Assembly: GCA_050742535.1 (NCBI GenBank)
Contig: JBOGIQ010000300.1
Span: 1 to 7,592, forward strand
Direction: 5' to 3'
DNA length: 7,592 bases
From: Gp6-AA40 sp050742535
GTDB lineage: Bacteria; Acidobacteriota; Vicinamibacteria; Vicinamibacterales; UBA2999
Below are positions 1-6,360 of this stretch, piece by piece; the stretch's first letter is position 1, and the number at the start of each line of letters is the position of its first letter. Both the position numbers and the translations under genes were made by a program. The notes beneath the pieces were generated by a model. It was given only the letters and a program-made list of their open reading frames with translations. It did no database searches and was not told where the DNA came from.

Positions 1-63
1 GTCGAAGCCAGTGAGTGGGAGCGCATGTCAACGGCCATCGGCCGCGTCATGAAGCTGGCATGA
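1..63 (+). CDS. PadR-family transcriptional regulator, C-terminal end only
   Basis: Reading frame 1 is open from the left edge and encodes 20 residues ending in a TGA at 61-63 (VEASEWERMSTAIGRVMKLA). The pattern SEW-x-R-(M/V)-S-x-A-I-x-R-V is what I recall from the last helix of PadR-like regulators that precede ADOP permeases in Acidobacteria. The DNA-binding winged-helix part lies left of the window, so the call rests on the tail and on context. The stop overlaps the ATG of the next gene in an ATGA arrangement, so the two are probably translated together. PadR proteins are usually ligand-responsive repressors, and this one would be expected to control its own operon with the permease. That last statement is inference. 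Confidence 0.62.
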   Translation, partial: VEASEWERMSTAIGRVMKLA

Positions 64-2666
64 CACTCCGCGACCTGTTCCTGCGCCTGCGTGCGCTGGC
101 GACTCCGCGCCGCGTCCAACGCGAGCTCGACGAGGAGCTCGCGTTCCACATCGAGCGCGAGACGCAGAAGCATCTCGCCGAGGGCATGAGTCCGGCGGAC
201 GCCCGCACCCGGGCGCTGGCTCGCTTCGGCTCGGTCCCGCTTGCCGCCGACCAGTGCCGCGACGCTCGCGGCATCGGGTTCGTCGACGACGTGGCACGCG
301 ACATCCTCTATGCGTTGCGAACGTTCCGCCGCGCGCCCCTGGCCGCGCTCACGATCGTTGCGACGATTGCGCTCGGCCTGGGACTCGTGACAGCGGTGTT
401 CGCCATCTACGACATCGTGCTGCTTCGACCTGATGCCGTTCGGAACCCGCGCGAGCTGTTCGCCGTCGCGGTGGGACAGGACGGCGCCAGCGAACCGACC
501 ATCGTCTTCACGCGGCGCGACTACGAGGCGCTGCGTCGCGAGACCGACGTGTTTGCGGATGCCTTTGCGAGAAGCGCCAGCGCGGCTCGCGTCGAGGGTC
601 GTCTCACGCGCGCCGACATCGTCACCGGGAACTTCTTCCAGGTGCTCGGCGTCCGGCCATCCCTCGGGCGCATCTTGCTGCCGGACGACGAACGCGCCGG
701 CCGGCCGGTGATCGTTCTGAGTCACGCGGGATGGCGCAAGCTGTTCCAGGGCGATGCGGCGGTGATCGGCCGCCGTATGGCCATCAACGGCGCTCCATAC
801 GAGATCGTCGGCGTCATGCCAGACGGCTTTCGGGGGCTCGCCATCACGCCGCCCGATTACTGGGCGCCGCTTTCGTTCGCCGAACAATTCCCCAATAGCG
901 CGGGCGGACGGGTGGACGGGACCGCGGTCGAAGTCGTTGGGCGGCTGAAGCCGGACAAGTCACGGGAGGCTGCGGCATCGGCTCTCGCACTGTGGGCATC
1001 GCGACGACCCGAGTTTGACAGGATTCCCGATCGTCACATCCTGGTCCGGCTGACACCGCGGCAGGGCACGATCTCCACCAGCGACGTCGAAACGCAGCTC
1101 CTCTTCGTCCCCCTGTTCTTCGCCTTTGGTCTGGTCCTGATGATCGGGTGCGCCAATGTCGCCAACCTGCTGCTCGCGCGCGGCGTCTCGCGTCAGCGGG
1201 AGATCGGCATCCGGCTCTCGCTTGGCGCGTCGCGCCGGCGCATCATCCGGCAGTTGCTCACCGAAAGTTTCCTGCTTGCGCTCGCGGCAGCGGCAGGTGC
1301 TCTTGTCGTTTCACGGGTGTTCCTCGAGGGTGTGCTCGCGGCGGCGATGACGACGATCCCGCCGGAGTTCGCTCAGCTTGTCAGCGGGTTGAACCTCGCC
1401 GCCCCAGCCGCGGACTGGCGGGTGCGGACGTTCCTGGTCGTCGGTGCCGCGGCGTCGACGGTGTTCTTCGGTCTCGCACCGGCGCTGCAGGCCACCCGTC
1501 TCGACGTGGTGCGGACCATGCGCGGCGAGGTGACAAGAGATGCGCGTCCGCGAGGTGCGCGGCAGATGCTGATCGGCGTCCAGGTCGGCGCATCGGCGCT
1601 CCTCCTGATCTGCGCGGCGATCTTTCTGCGAGGTGCCTTCGCCACGGCGACACAGGATCCAGGCATCCGCACGAGCGACACGCTGATGATCTCGATCAAC
1701 GTGGAAAAACAGCGCGCCACGATCCTCCAGGACCTGAGAAGGGACCCATCGGTGGCGATCGTGGCCGCGTTATCGCGCCCGACGCGTGGGTTCATCGAAA
1801 CGTCCGTGTCGCAAAGCAGGCTGCCGGTCGGGCAGGTGGCCGTGTCGTCCGAGTACTTCACTGTGCTCGGCCTCGACCTCGTGAACGGGCGTGGCTTCAC
1901 GCCGGCTGAGCGCACGGCGGAGGCGGGCGTCGTGGTCGTGTCGCAGAGCATTGCGCGCCAGTTGTGGCCGACCGGCAACGGCGTTGGGCAGGTCGTGCGC
2001 CTCGAGGGGCGAGCGGGCAGCGCGGAGCCGGCGCGGACGTTGACGGTCATCGGCATCGTGCGCGAGCATCACGCGCTCGAGTTGTTCAGCCGCGGCGTGT
2101 ACCTTCCAACAGAGCCCGAGAGCCCGGGGACGTGGCTGTTCGTGCGCGTCCGCGGCAACCTCGATCAGGTGCGCCTCGCGCTGCGGGATCGCCTGACGGG
2201 CCTCGACCCTGCGTTTGGCGTGATGACCCTGGGGATCGAAATGCAGACCGCCCTGCTGCAGATTGCCTTCGGCCTCACCCTCGTCCTGGGCGCACTGGCG
2301 CTCACGTTGACGGTGTCGGGCCTGTTCAGCGTGCTGTCGTATCTCGTCGAACAGCAGGCGAAGGATATTGGCGTGCGCATGGCGCTCGGCGCGGCCGCGC
2401 ACGACGTGATGCGGTTAGTGCTATCTCAGTCTCTCCGCCCGGTTGTCATTGGTCTCGCCGCCGGCGCCGGCCTGGCGGTGGCGGTGGCGATCGTGTTGAT
2501 AGCAACACCTGCCGCCTCGGAGATCGGCGGCGTGATCGACGTCTTCGATCCCCTGGCGTACGCGGCGAGCGCGATCGTCATCGCGACGGCTTGCCTGATC
2601 GCCGTGTCCGTTCCCACTCTTCGTGCCGCCAGAATCGCTCCGATCGCGACCCTCAGAAAGGACTGA
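60..2666 (+). CDS. ADOP-family (MacB/FtsX-type) ABC transporter permease
   Basis: The protein is an 868-residue inner-membrane permease with two FtsX-like halves in one chain, the ADOP arrangement (acidobacterial duplicated orphan permease). The N-terminal cytoplasmic segment (about 20-60) carries the DEELAFHIE motif and an A-x-x-x-A-L-A-R-F-G motif. Predicted membrane helices lie near 96-121, 347-372, 400-422, 457-478, 503-526, 733-762, 793-815 and 832-853. The large extracytoplasmic domains at about 122-346 and 527-732 resemble MacB periplasmic core domains. Both halves keep the motif after a helix: REIGIRLSLGAS (380-391) and KDIGVRMALGAA (768-779). The C-terminus RAARIAPIATLRKD is family-typical. 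I chose ATG 60 over GTG 15 because it overlaps the PadR stop (ATGA) and restores the usual MTLRDLFLRLRAL start. No ATPase gene is visible, as is common for ADOPs. The substrate is unknown; roles in efflux or lipid/lipoprotein handling are only analogies to MacB and LolCDE. Confidence 0.93.
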   Translation: MTLRDLFLRLRALATPRRVQRELDEELAFHIERETQKHLAEGMSPADARTRALARFGSVPLAADQCRDARGIGFVDDVARDILYALRTFRRAPLAALTIVATIALGLGLVTAVFAIYDIVLLRPDAVRNPRELFAVAVGQDGASEPTIVFTRRDYEALRRETDVFADAFARSASAARVEGRLTRADIVTGNFFQVLGVRPSLGRILLPDDERAGRPVIVLSHAGWRKLFQGDAAVIGRRMAINGAPYEIVGVMPDGFRGLAITPPDYWAPLSFAEQFPNSAGGRVDGTAVEVVGRLKPDKSREAAASALALWASRRPEFDRIPDRHILVRLTPRQGTISTSDVETQLLFVPLFFAFGLVLMIGCANVANLLLARGVSRQREIGIRLSLGASRRRIIRQLLTESFLLALAAAAGALVVSRVFLEGVLAAAMTTIPPEFAQLVSGLNLAAPAADWRVRTFLVVGAAASTVFFGLAPALQATRLDVVRTMRGEVTRDARPRGARQMLIGVQVGASALLLICAAIFLRGAFATATQDPGIRTSDTLMISINVEKQRATILQDLRRDPSVAIVAALSRPTRGFIETSVSQSRLPVGQVAVSSEYFTVLGLDLVNGRGFTPAERTAEAGVVVVSQSIARQLWPTGNGVGQVVRLEGRAGSAEPARTLTVIGIVREHHALELFSRGVYLPTEPESPGTWLFVRVRGNLDQVRLALRDRLTGLDPAFGVMTLGIEMQTALLQIAFGLTLVLGALALTLTVSGLFSVLSYLVEQQAKDIGVRMALGAAAHDVMRLVLSQSLRPVVIGLAAGAGLAVAVAIVLIATPAASEIGGVIDVFDPLAYAASAIVIATACLIAVSVPTLRAARIAPIATLRKD

Positions 2667-2681
2667 GTGGTCAGGCGGCGA

Positions 2682-2831
2682 TCAGCGCGTCAACCCCGGC
2701 GAGCGGTGACGCTCGTTGCTGAAACAGCACGAGGCGGCGCCGTGATCGACCAGCAACTCGATCATCGAGTTGTCGCGCTCGACCGCCTGGTGCAGCGCGC
2801 CGTGCGACCAGGGCGTCATCCGGTTCGGATC
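2682..2831 (-). pseudogene. Ankyrin-repeat protein remnant
   Basis: The minus strand reads DPNRMTPWSHGALHQAVER followed by DNSMIELLVDHGAA and then unrelated-looking residues to a TGA at 2684-2682. The stretch fits one ankyrin repeat: a TP turn, (A)LHxAVxxxN, then MIELLVDHGA in the second helix. The two residues inserted between TPW and GALH, the loss of repeat character after HGAA, and the lack of further repeats upstream in this frame suggest a decayed fragment rather than a working gene. A short ORF from ATG 2819 would give 45 residues, which is about one repeat and unlikely to fold alone. The frame stays open upstream into the response regulator gene, but that part is an out-of-frame shadow. 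Only this one repeat supports the call, so it is moderate. Confidence 0.45.
2698..2717 (+). terminator. Possible terminator hairpin after the ADOP permease gene
   Basis: About 30 bases after the permease stop there is a perfect 6-bp stem, CGAGCG at 2700-2705 and CGCTCG at 2710-2715, closing a GTGA loop (a GNRA-type tetraloop in RNA). Two G-U pairs could lengthen it to 8 bp. The sequence after it (TTGCTG) is only weakly T-rich, so intrinsic termination is plausible but unproven. It could equally protect the 3' end of the mRNA. Confidence 0.3.
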
Positions 2832-3010
2832 TACGCACCGCTCGAGGCGTGGGTCGAGAACGGCGTGGAGCCGAACTCCACGGTGGCGAAGAACCGCGCC
2901 GGAAACTTCGAGCGACCCGTGTGCGCCTGGCCGAAGCTTCCGTACTACCAGAGCGGAGATCCAGCGCGGGCGAGCAGTTTCGTGTGTCGATGAGGATACT
3001 CGGCGGGTAG
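2832..3010. other. Gene-free stretch between the ankyrin remnant and the response regulator
   Basis: I see no intact gene here. On the minus strand, in a different frame from the ankyrin remnant, there is a protein-like run near 2945-2832 containing FPARFFATVEFGSTPFSTH. It ends at a stop close to where the ankyrin-like frame begins, and another stop interrupts this frame slightly upstream. It may be a second decayed coding fragment or a dispersed repeat sequence. I do not recognise its family. Confidence 0.3.
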
Positions 3011-3748
3011 CTAGCCGCGACCGGACAGCGCCTTCACGAGGGCGGTGCGATACGTGCGACTGACTCTGAGCGTTGTTCCGTTCGTCAGCGTCAGGCGCTG
3101 GTCGCCGGAGCTCAGCGGCTCCATCGCGCGAATCGCGGACAGTCGCGCGATTGCCGACCGGTGCACGCGCACGAAGCCCGCGCCCGACAACTCGTCCACC
3201 AGCGACCGCAGCGACTCGCGCACGAGCACGGTGCGATCGCGCAGGTGGATGCGCGCGCAGTAGTCCTCGGCTTCGATCCACACGATGTCGTCATGCGGCA
3301 CAACGATGGTCCGGGTGCCGTCGCGGACGACGAGCGTTCGTGCCGGCGGCGGACTGGTGCGTGCGTGCTCCTGCTCTCGCAATCGGCCGCGCAGCCGCCG
3401 CACCACTTCGGCGAATCGTTCGTTGGAAAATGGCTTGAGCAGGTAGTCGAACGCCTGCGCCTCGAATGCCTTCAAGGCGTGCTGCTCGAAGGCCGTCACG
3501 AACACGACGAGCGGCGGCGACGCCGGATCGAGGTGAGGCACCACGGCGAAGCCGTCGAGCTCCGGCATGTGGACGTCGAGAAAGACCACGTCAGGCCGCA
3601 CCGTCTCGATCGCCTCGATGGCGCCCTTGGCGTGCGTGGACTCGCCGGCCACCAGGAAGTCCGCCTCCCCCGTGAGCAGCAAGCGCAGCGTCTGACGCGC
3701 CAACGGCTCGTCGTCCACGATCACCACCCGCCAGGCACGGTTCGTCAT
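3011..3748 (-). CDS. LytTR-family response regulator
   Basis: This 245-residue protein is a two-component response regulator of the LytTR (AlgR/LytR/AgrA-like) type, the usual partner of LytS-type kinases. Residues 7-125 form a receiver domain with the acidic pair D12-D13, the phosphoacceptor D58 in the VVFLDVHMPELDG motif, T85 and K105 (LLKPF). A short Pro-rich linker (about 131-136) leads to a LytTR DNA-binding domain (about 137-241). That domain carries the family signatures DDIVWIEAEDYCARIHL, the RESLRSLVDEL helix and FVRVHRSAIARLSAI. All receiver residues needed for phosphorylation are present. Its ATG overlaps the TGA of the kinase gene (ATGA, 3745-3748). I see no separate ribosome binding site, so translation is probably coupled. 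It likely binds direct-repeat promoter sites as a dimer; target genes cannot be inferred here. Confidence 0.95.
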   Translation of the reverse strand: MTNRAWRVVIVDDEPLARQTLRLLLTGEADFLVAGESTHAKGAIEAIETVRPDVVFLDVHMPELDGFAVVPHLDPASPPLVVFVTAFEQHALKAFEAQAFDYLLKPFSNERFAEVVRRLRGRLREQEHARTSPPPARTLVVRDGTRTIVVPHDDIVWIEAEDYCARIHLRDRTVLVRESLRSLVDELSGAGFVRVHRSAIARLSAIRAMEPLSSGDQRLTLTNGTTLRVSRTYRTALVKALSGRG

Positions 3749-4743
3749 GTCCGGACGAACGGAAGCGTGATCGAGGCGAGCACGCCGCCGCTCTGCCGGG
3801 CGGTCACGGCCAGCGCGGCCTGATCGCCGAACTCCGCCGCGAGGCGCGCGGCCAGATTACGCAAGCCGGTCCCGTGGCTTGCCGTCATCGTCCAGCCGTC
3901 GGGCAGGCCAACACCATCGTCTTCAACGTCGATGCAGACGCGGCCATCGCGCACGGAGGCGCGCACGGCGAGCGTGCCGGCCTGGACCCGCGACGTCAGG
4001 CCGTGCTTCAGGGCGTTCTCGACGAGCGGCTGAACCAGTAGCACGGGCACGCTGGCGTGCGCGGCCTCGGGCCCGAGCGTCAGCGACACGGCAAGGCGAT
4101 CGGCGTGCCGGGCCCGTTGAATCTCCAGGTAGCGCTCGACGATCGCGAACTCGTCAGCCAGCCGCGCGGAGGCGTGACCCGAGTCGAGCACATAGCGAAG
4201 GACGTCGCCAAGGCTGGCGGTGAGCCGCACGACGCCGGACGTGTCGTTGACCCTGGCCAGCGCCGCGATGCTGTGCAGGCTGTTGAACAGAAAGTGCGGC
4301 TCGAGATGGTTACGGAGCGCCTGCAATCGGGCCGTTGCGAGCTCGGCCTGGAGCGCCGCGGCGGCGGCTTGCCGTTCGCGATAGCGATCCTGCAGCGTCA
4401 TCGCCGCGCCGCCGCCGGCGACGATGATGTACATCAGCAGCGTGAGGTAACCGCGCCCCCGGATCTGCATCCAGAACAGCTGGCTGAGGCTGAGGCCGCC
4501 GGGAGTCTCCACCAGCGGCAGCGCCACGGCCATGGTCACGAGCGTCACGACGACGTGCACGATCACGAAGATCAGCACGTGCCGCGCGACGATCCAGCGC
4601 CAGGCCCTCGCCGTATCCGGCACCCAACCAGCGGTCAACCGCCAGATGACGATCGTGGCCGGCACCCACGCCGCGTAGTACGAGAGTTGCAACGTCAGCG
4701 CCGCGCGGAGATTGATCCGTTCGCTCTGCGCCATCCAGAGCAT
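3745..4743 (-). CDS. LytS/YehU-type sensor histidine kinase
   Basis: A 332-residue membrane histidine kinase when read from ATG 4743. Hydrophobic segments lie at about 18-36, 54-77 and 99-116. They are followed by a short coiled coil (about 118-145) and the His_kinase motif LRNHLEPHFLFNSLHSIAAL (143-162), with H150 as the expected phosphoacceptor. The HATPase part shows the N box LLVQPLVENALKHG (235-248, N243), the G1 motif DVEDDGVGL (272-280) and GTGLRNLAARL (291-301). The start is doubtful. In frame upstream, codons to about 4810 encode RWHWALAIGFWIFLAAVYV, a convincing first membrane helix, but I find no ATG, GTG or TTG there. ATG 4743 also lacks a Shine-Dalgarno sequence and would begin in the middle of that helix. 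The gene ends in an ATGA overlap with the response regulator, its probable partner. No separate sensor domain is seen, so the membrane helices probably sense the signal. Confidence 0.92.
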   Translation of the reverse strand: MLWMAQSERINLRAALTLQLSYYAAWVPATIVIWRLTAGWVPDTARAWRWIVARHVLIFVIVHVVVTLVTMAVALPLVETPGGLSLSQLFWMQIRGRGYLTLLMYIIVAGGGAAMTLQDRYRERQAAAAALQAELATARLQALRNHLEPHFLFNSLHSIAALARVNDTSGVVRLTASLGDVLRYVLDSGHASARLADEFAIVERYLEIQRARHADRLAVSLTLGPEAAHASVPVLLVQPLVENALKHGLTSRVQAGTLAVRASVRDGRVCIDVEDDGVGLPDGWTMTASHGTGLRNLAARLAAEFGDQAALAVTARQSGGVLASITLPFVRT

Positions 4744-4829
4744 CTGGGCGACGTAGACCGCGGCGAGGAAGATCCAGAATCCGATGGCCAGCGCCCAGTG
4801 CCATCGTGTGATCGCTGATGAGCGGGTGC

Positions 4830-5339
4830 TCAGGGCGATACTCGCTTGAACACCAACGTGATCGGCGTCTCCTGGCCGTTCGGAGCGATGGCCACGACCT
4901 TGATCGTCATGGTCTTGCCGTCGACGGAGATGCTTCTGACGCCCTTGTTGTTCACCCGGCCGCCAGCCTTGGCAATGATGCTCACCGAGTTGTCGTCGAT
5001 GATGGTCTCGGAGTAGGTCAGCGGCGTCTGTGTGCCGTTCACCTGAAACTCCGCCAGCGGAACCGACTGATATTGCGGGTAGTCCTTGCCGTCGCTTTTC
5101 GACACGATCTGGATGAAATCCGGACGTCCGTTGGCCAGTTTGCGAATCACCAGGTTGACCAGGTACCCATCGTTGCGCAGATCGTAGCTGCGGGTCTCAG
5201 AGGCCAGCGGAAACCCCTGCGGAAGGGAGGAGGCAGCCGGATCGAGTTCCCAGACGCCGAGCACACGCGGTACTTGCGCCCCCGCAGTAGCTGTGAGCAG
5301 AGTGAACGAGCACACCAACGAAGCGACGAATGTCTTCAC
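4830..5339 (-). CDS. Secreted protein of unknown function
   Basis: A 169-residue protein with a clear Sec signal peptide: K2, a hydrophobic core at about 4-17, and probable cleavage after TAGA (residue 21). The mature part starts with a G-V-W-E-L-D-P-A-A-S-S-L motif. It then runs as alternating polar and hydrophobic strands, so a small beta-sandwich or beta-barrel is likely. Parts such as RSYDLRNDGYLV, ANGRPDFIQ, SDGKDYPQYQ and VDGKTMTIKVVA resemble uncharacterised secreted or lipocalin-like proteins I associate with Acidobacteria, but I cannot name a family. It has no lipobox cysteine and no recognisable active site. The GTG start is well supported by AGGAG (5351-5347) seven bases upstream. 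It lies on the same strand just before the kinase gene, with no room for much of a promoter between them. It may therefore belong to that operon and act as an envelope partner of the sensor. This is inference from position. Confidence 0.8.
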   Translation of the reverse strand: MKTFVASLVCSFTLLTATAGAQVPRVLGVWELDPAASSLPQGFPLASETRSYDLRNDGYLVNLVIRKLANGRPDFIQIVSKSDGKDYPQYQSVPLAEFQVNGTQTPLTYSETIIDDNSVSIIAKAGGRVNNKGVRSISVDGKTMTIKVVAIAPNGQETPITLVFKRVSP

Positions 5340-5343
5340 CGTT

Positions 5344-5351
5344 CTTCTCCT
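5344..5351 (-). promoter_or_regulatory. Strong ribosome binding site for the secreted-protein gene
   Basis: The minus strand reads AGGAGAAG seven bases before the GTG at 5339-5337. It is the only strong Shine-Dalgarno match I found in front of a gene in this window, and it fixes this gene's start. Confidence 0.75.
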
Positions 5352-5360
5352 GGAAATGCT

Positions 5361-5370
5361 GATCGCGATC
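5361..5370. promoter_or_regulatory. Palindrome in the divergent intergenic region
   Basis: GATCGCGATC is a perfect 10-bp palindrome. It lies 22 bases upstream of the GTG start of the secreted-protein gene, in the roughly 130-base region between two divergent genes that should hold their promoters. It could be an operator, but short GC-rich palindromes also occur by chance. I found no convincing sigma-70 promoter pair nearby; a TTGACG at 5392-5397 lacks a matching -10 box. Confidence 0.2.
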
Positions 5371-5472
5371 GTGACTGCAGCTTAGCCTAGGTGTTGACGT
5401 GGCCATTCTGCCGCGTGTTCCGATGGCTGCACGCCTGGTGCGGTCCGCTGCATCGCGCTTGAGTGGCCGGCG

Positions 5473-6060
5473 ATGAGGCCGCACCATCGCAGCATGATGA
5501 AACTCACCCTCGCCGTCGTGTTTATTGCCATCGCCGCCGTGCCCGCCTCGCCGCAGTCGCCTCCACCCACGGAACGGAAGCTGACGCTCGCCAGCGAAAT
5601 GATTCGCGGCTACACCCAGATCCAACGCGACCTGCTCGAGGCCGCCGAGCTGATGCCCGACGCGGACTATGGCTTCAAGCCGACACCCGAGACGCGGCCG
5701 TTCGGCCAGCTCATTGCACACGTCGCGCTTAGCCAGTTCGGCTTCTGTTCGTTCCTCCAGGGCGGCCCGAGTCCGAAGGCTGCCGAAAAGGATGAGACGC
5801 CCCGTTCGAAGGCCGTGCTAATCGCGCTACTCAAGGAATCTGCGACCTTCTGCAATCCGCTCGTGAGCGCCATGACCGACGAGAGCATGGTGCAGTTGAT
5901 CAAGGCGGGGCCCGTCGAGGGGGCTCGCGGACTGCTGCTTGCCGCCTTGAATATTCATGGCAATGAGGTGTACGGGACTATTGCCGTCTACCTGCGGTTG
6001 AAGGGCCTCGTCCCGCCAACCACCGCCCGCCAGACGCCGGCGCCGACACGGGGCAAGTGA
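5473..6060 (+). CDS. Exported DinB/YfiT-fold protein
   Basis: The 195-residue protein is a DinB-like four-helix-bundle protein carrying an N-terminal signal peptide (hydrophobic core about 11-25, probable cleavage near PASPQ). Family-typical segments are DADYGFKPTPETRPFGQLIAHV (about 63-84, split around TPE-x-R), then IHGNEVYGTIAVYLRLKGLVPP at 161-182. DinB enzymes usually bind a metal through three histidines, one in the HVA helix and two in an H-x-x-x-H motif. Here H83 and H162 are present, but position 166 is Val where related proteins have HDNEHYG. It may therefore bind metal weakly or not at all. The family includes thiol-dependent transferases, but many exported acidobacterial members have no known reaction. 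The start could be ATG 5473 (weak GAGTGG six bases upstream) or ATG 5494, which gives MMKLTLAVVF. Either yields a signal peptide. The gene is divergent from the secreted-protein gene. Confidence 0.85.
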   Translation: MRPHHRSMMKLTLAVVFIAIAAVPASPQSPPPTERKLTLASEMIRGYTQIQRDLLEAAELMPDADYGFKPTPETRPFGQLIAHVALSQFGFCSFLQGGPSPKAAEKDETPRSKAVLIALLKESATFCNPLVSAMTDESMVQLIKAGPVEGARGLLLAALNIHGNEVYGTIAVYLRLKGLVPPTTARQTPAPTRGK

Positions 6061-6069
6061 TCGCACGCG

Positions 6070-6180
6070 TCACTCCGTTCGAAGCGCCTGCGCCGGGTCG
6101 ATCCGTGTGGTGCCAGGCAGCGGTATCAACGCCGCCACCGTGGTTGCGATGACAGGGCCATAGACAGGCTCGAAAGATGA
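6070..6180 (-). pseudogene. C-terminal relic of an ADOP/MacB-type permease
   Basis: The minus strand ends with FEPVYGPVIATTVAALIP and then LPGTTRIDPAQALRTE before a TGA at 6072-6070. This matches the ending of FtsX/MacB-type permeases: a (D/E)P-x-x-Y lead, the last membrane helix, then (A/T)-(T/A)-R-I-D-P-x-x-A-L-R-x-E. The intact permease in this window ends in the same way (RAARIAPIATLRKD). Upstream of about 6180 none of the three minus-strand frames continues with permease sequence; the usual GVRMALGA-type motif should lie some 60 residues earlier and is absent. I read it as the 3' stump of a second ADOP gene, cut off by an insertion or deletion next to the recombinase. Its stop lies nine bases from the end of the convergent DinB gene. 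Confidence 0.6.
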
Positions 6181-6360
6181 AAGCCACGTCGGCGATATTC
6201 GTCCGCATCGAGAGCAACTGGAACGGCGTATCTGGCGCCACTCTGTTCCCTCACCCGTCTCACGAACAACCAGTTCACAGATGCGCACCCGGCCTGGTAG
6301 CAAACGCAGCCGCCAATATCACGCCGGCCGGCGGCCACTACGTGGATCCGGTATCTTCGG
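6181..6360. other. Junction stretch with no gene recognised
   Basis: Between the permease relic and the recombinase stop there is no ORF with recognisable family features on either strand. Minus-strand frames give short open runs (for example one containing RYAVPVALDADEYRRRGFH) that I cannot place. The boundary between chromosome and mobile element probably lies in or just right of this stretch. Confidence 0.35.

Noticed and set aside
1373..2402. Long minus-strand open frames (up to 227 codons) opposite the permease gene
   Set aside because: They lie fully inside a well-supported gene, have Arg/Ala-rich low-information translations and no family motif; they are a by-product of high GC at third positions.
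3001..3025. Terminator after the response regulator gene
   Set aside because: The best hairpin (CGGC/GCCG around a nine-base loop) is only four base pairs and has no T-run in the direction of transcription.
3161..3823. 220-codon plus-strand open frame across the response regulator and kinase junction
   Set aside because: The opposite strand encodes two proteins with all expected motifs; this translation is rich in His, Arg and Val with no recognisable domain.
4818..5390. 190-codon plus-strand open frame opposite the secreted-protein gene
   Set aside because: The minus-strand gene has a signal peptide and a strong ribosome binding site; the plus-strand translation looks like an antisense shadow.
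5197..5721. 174-codon minus-strand frame spanning the divergent promoter region
   Set aside because: It overlaps the starts of two supported genes and shows no domain or signal.
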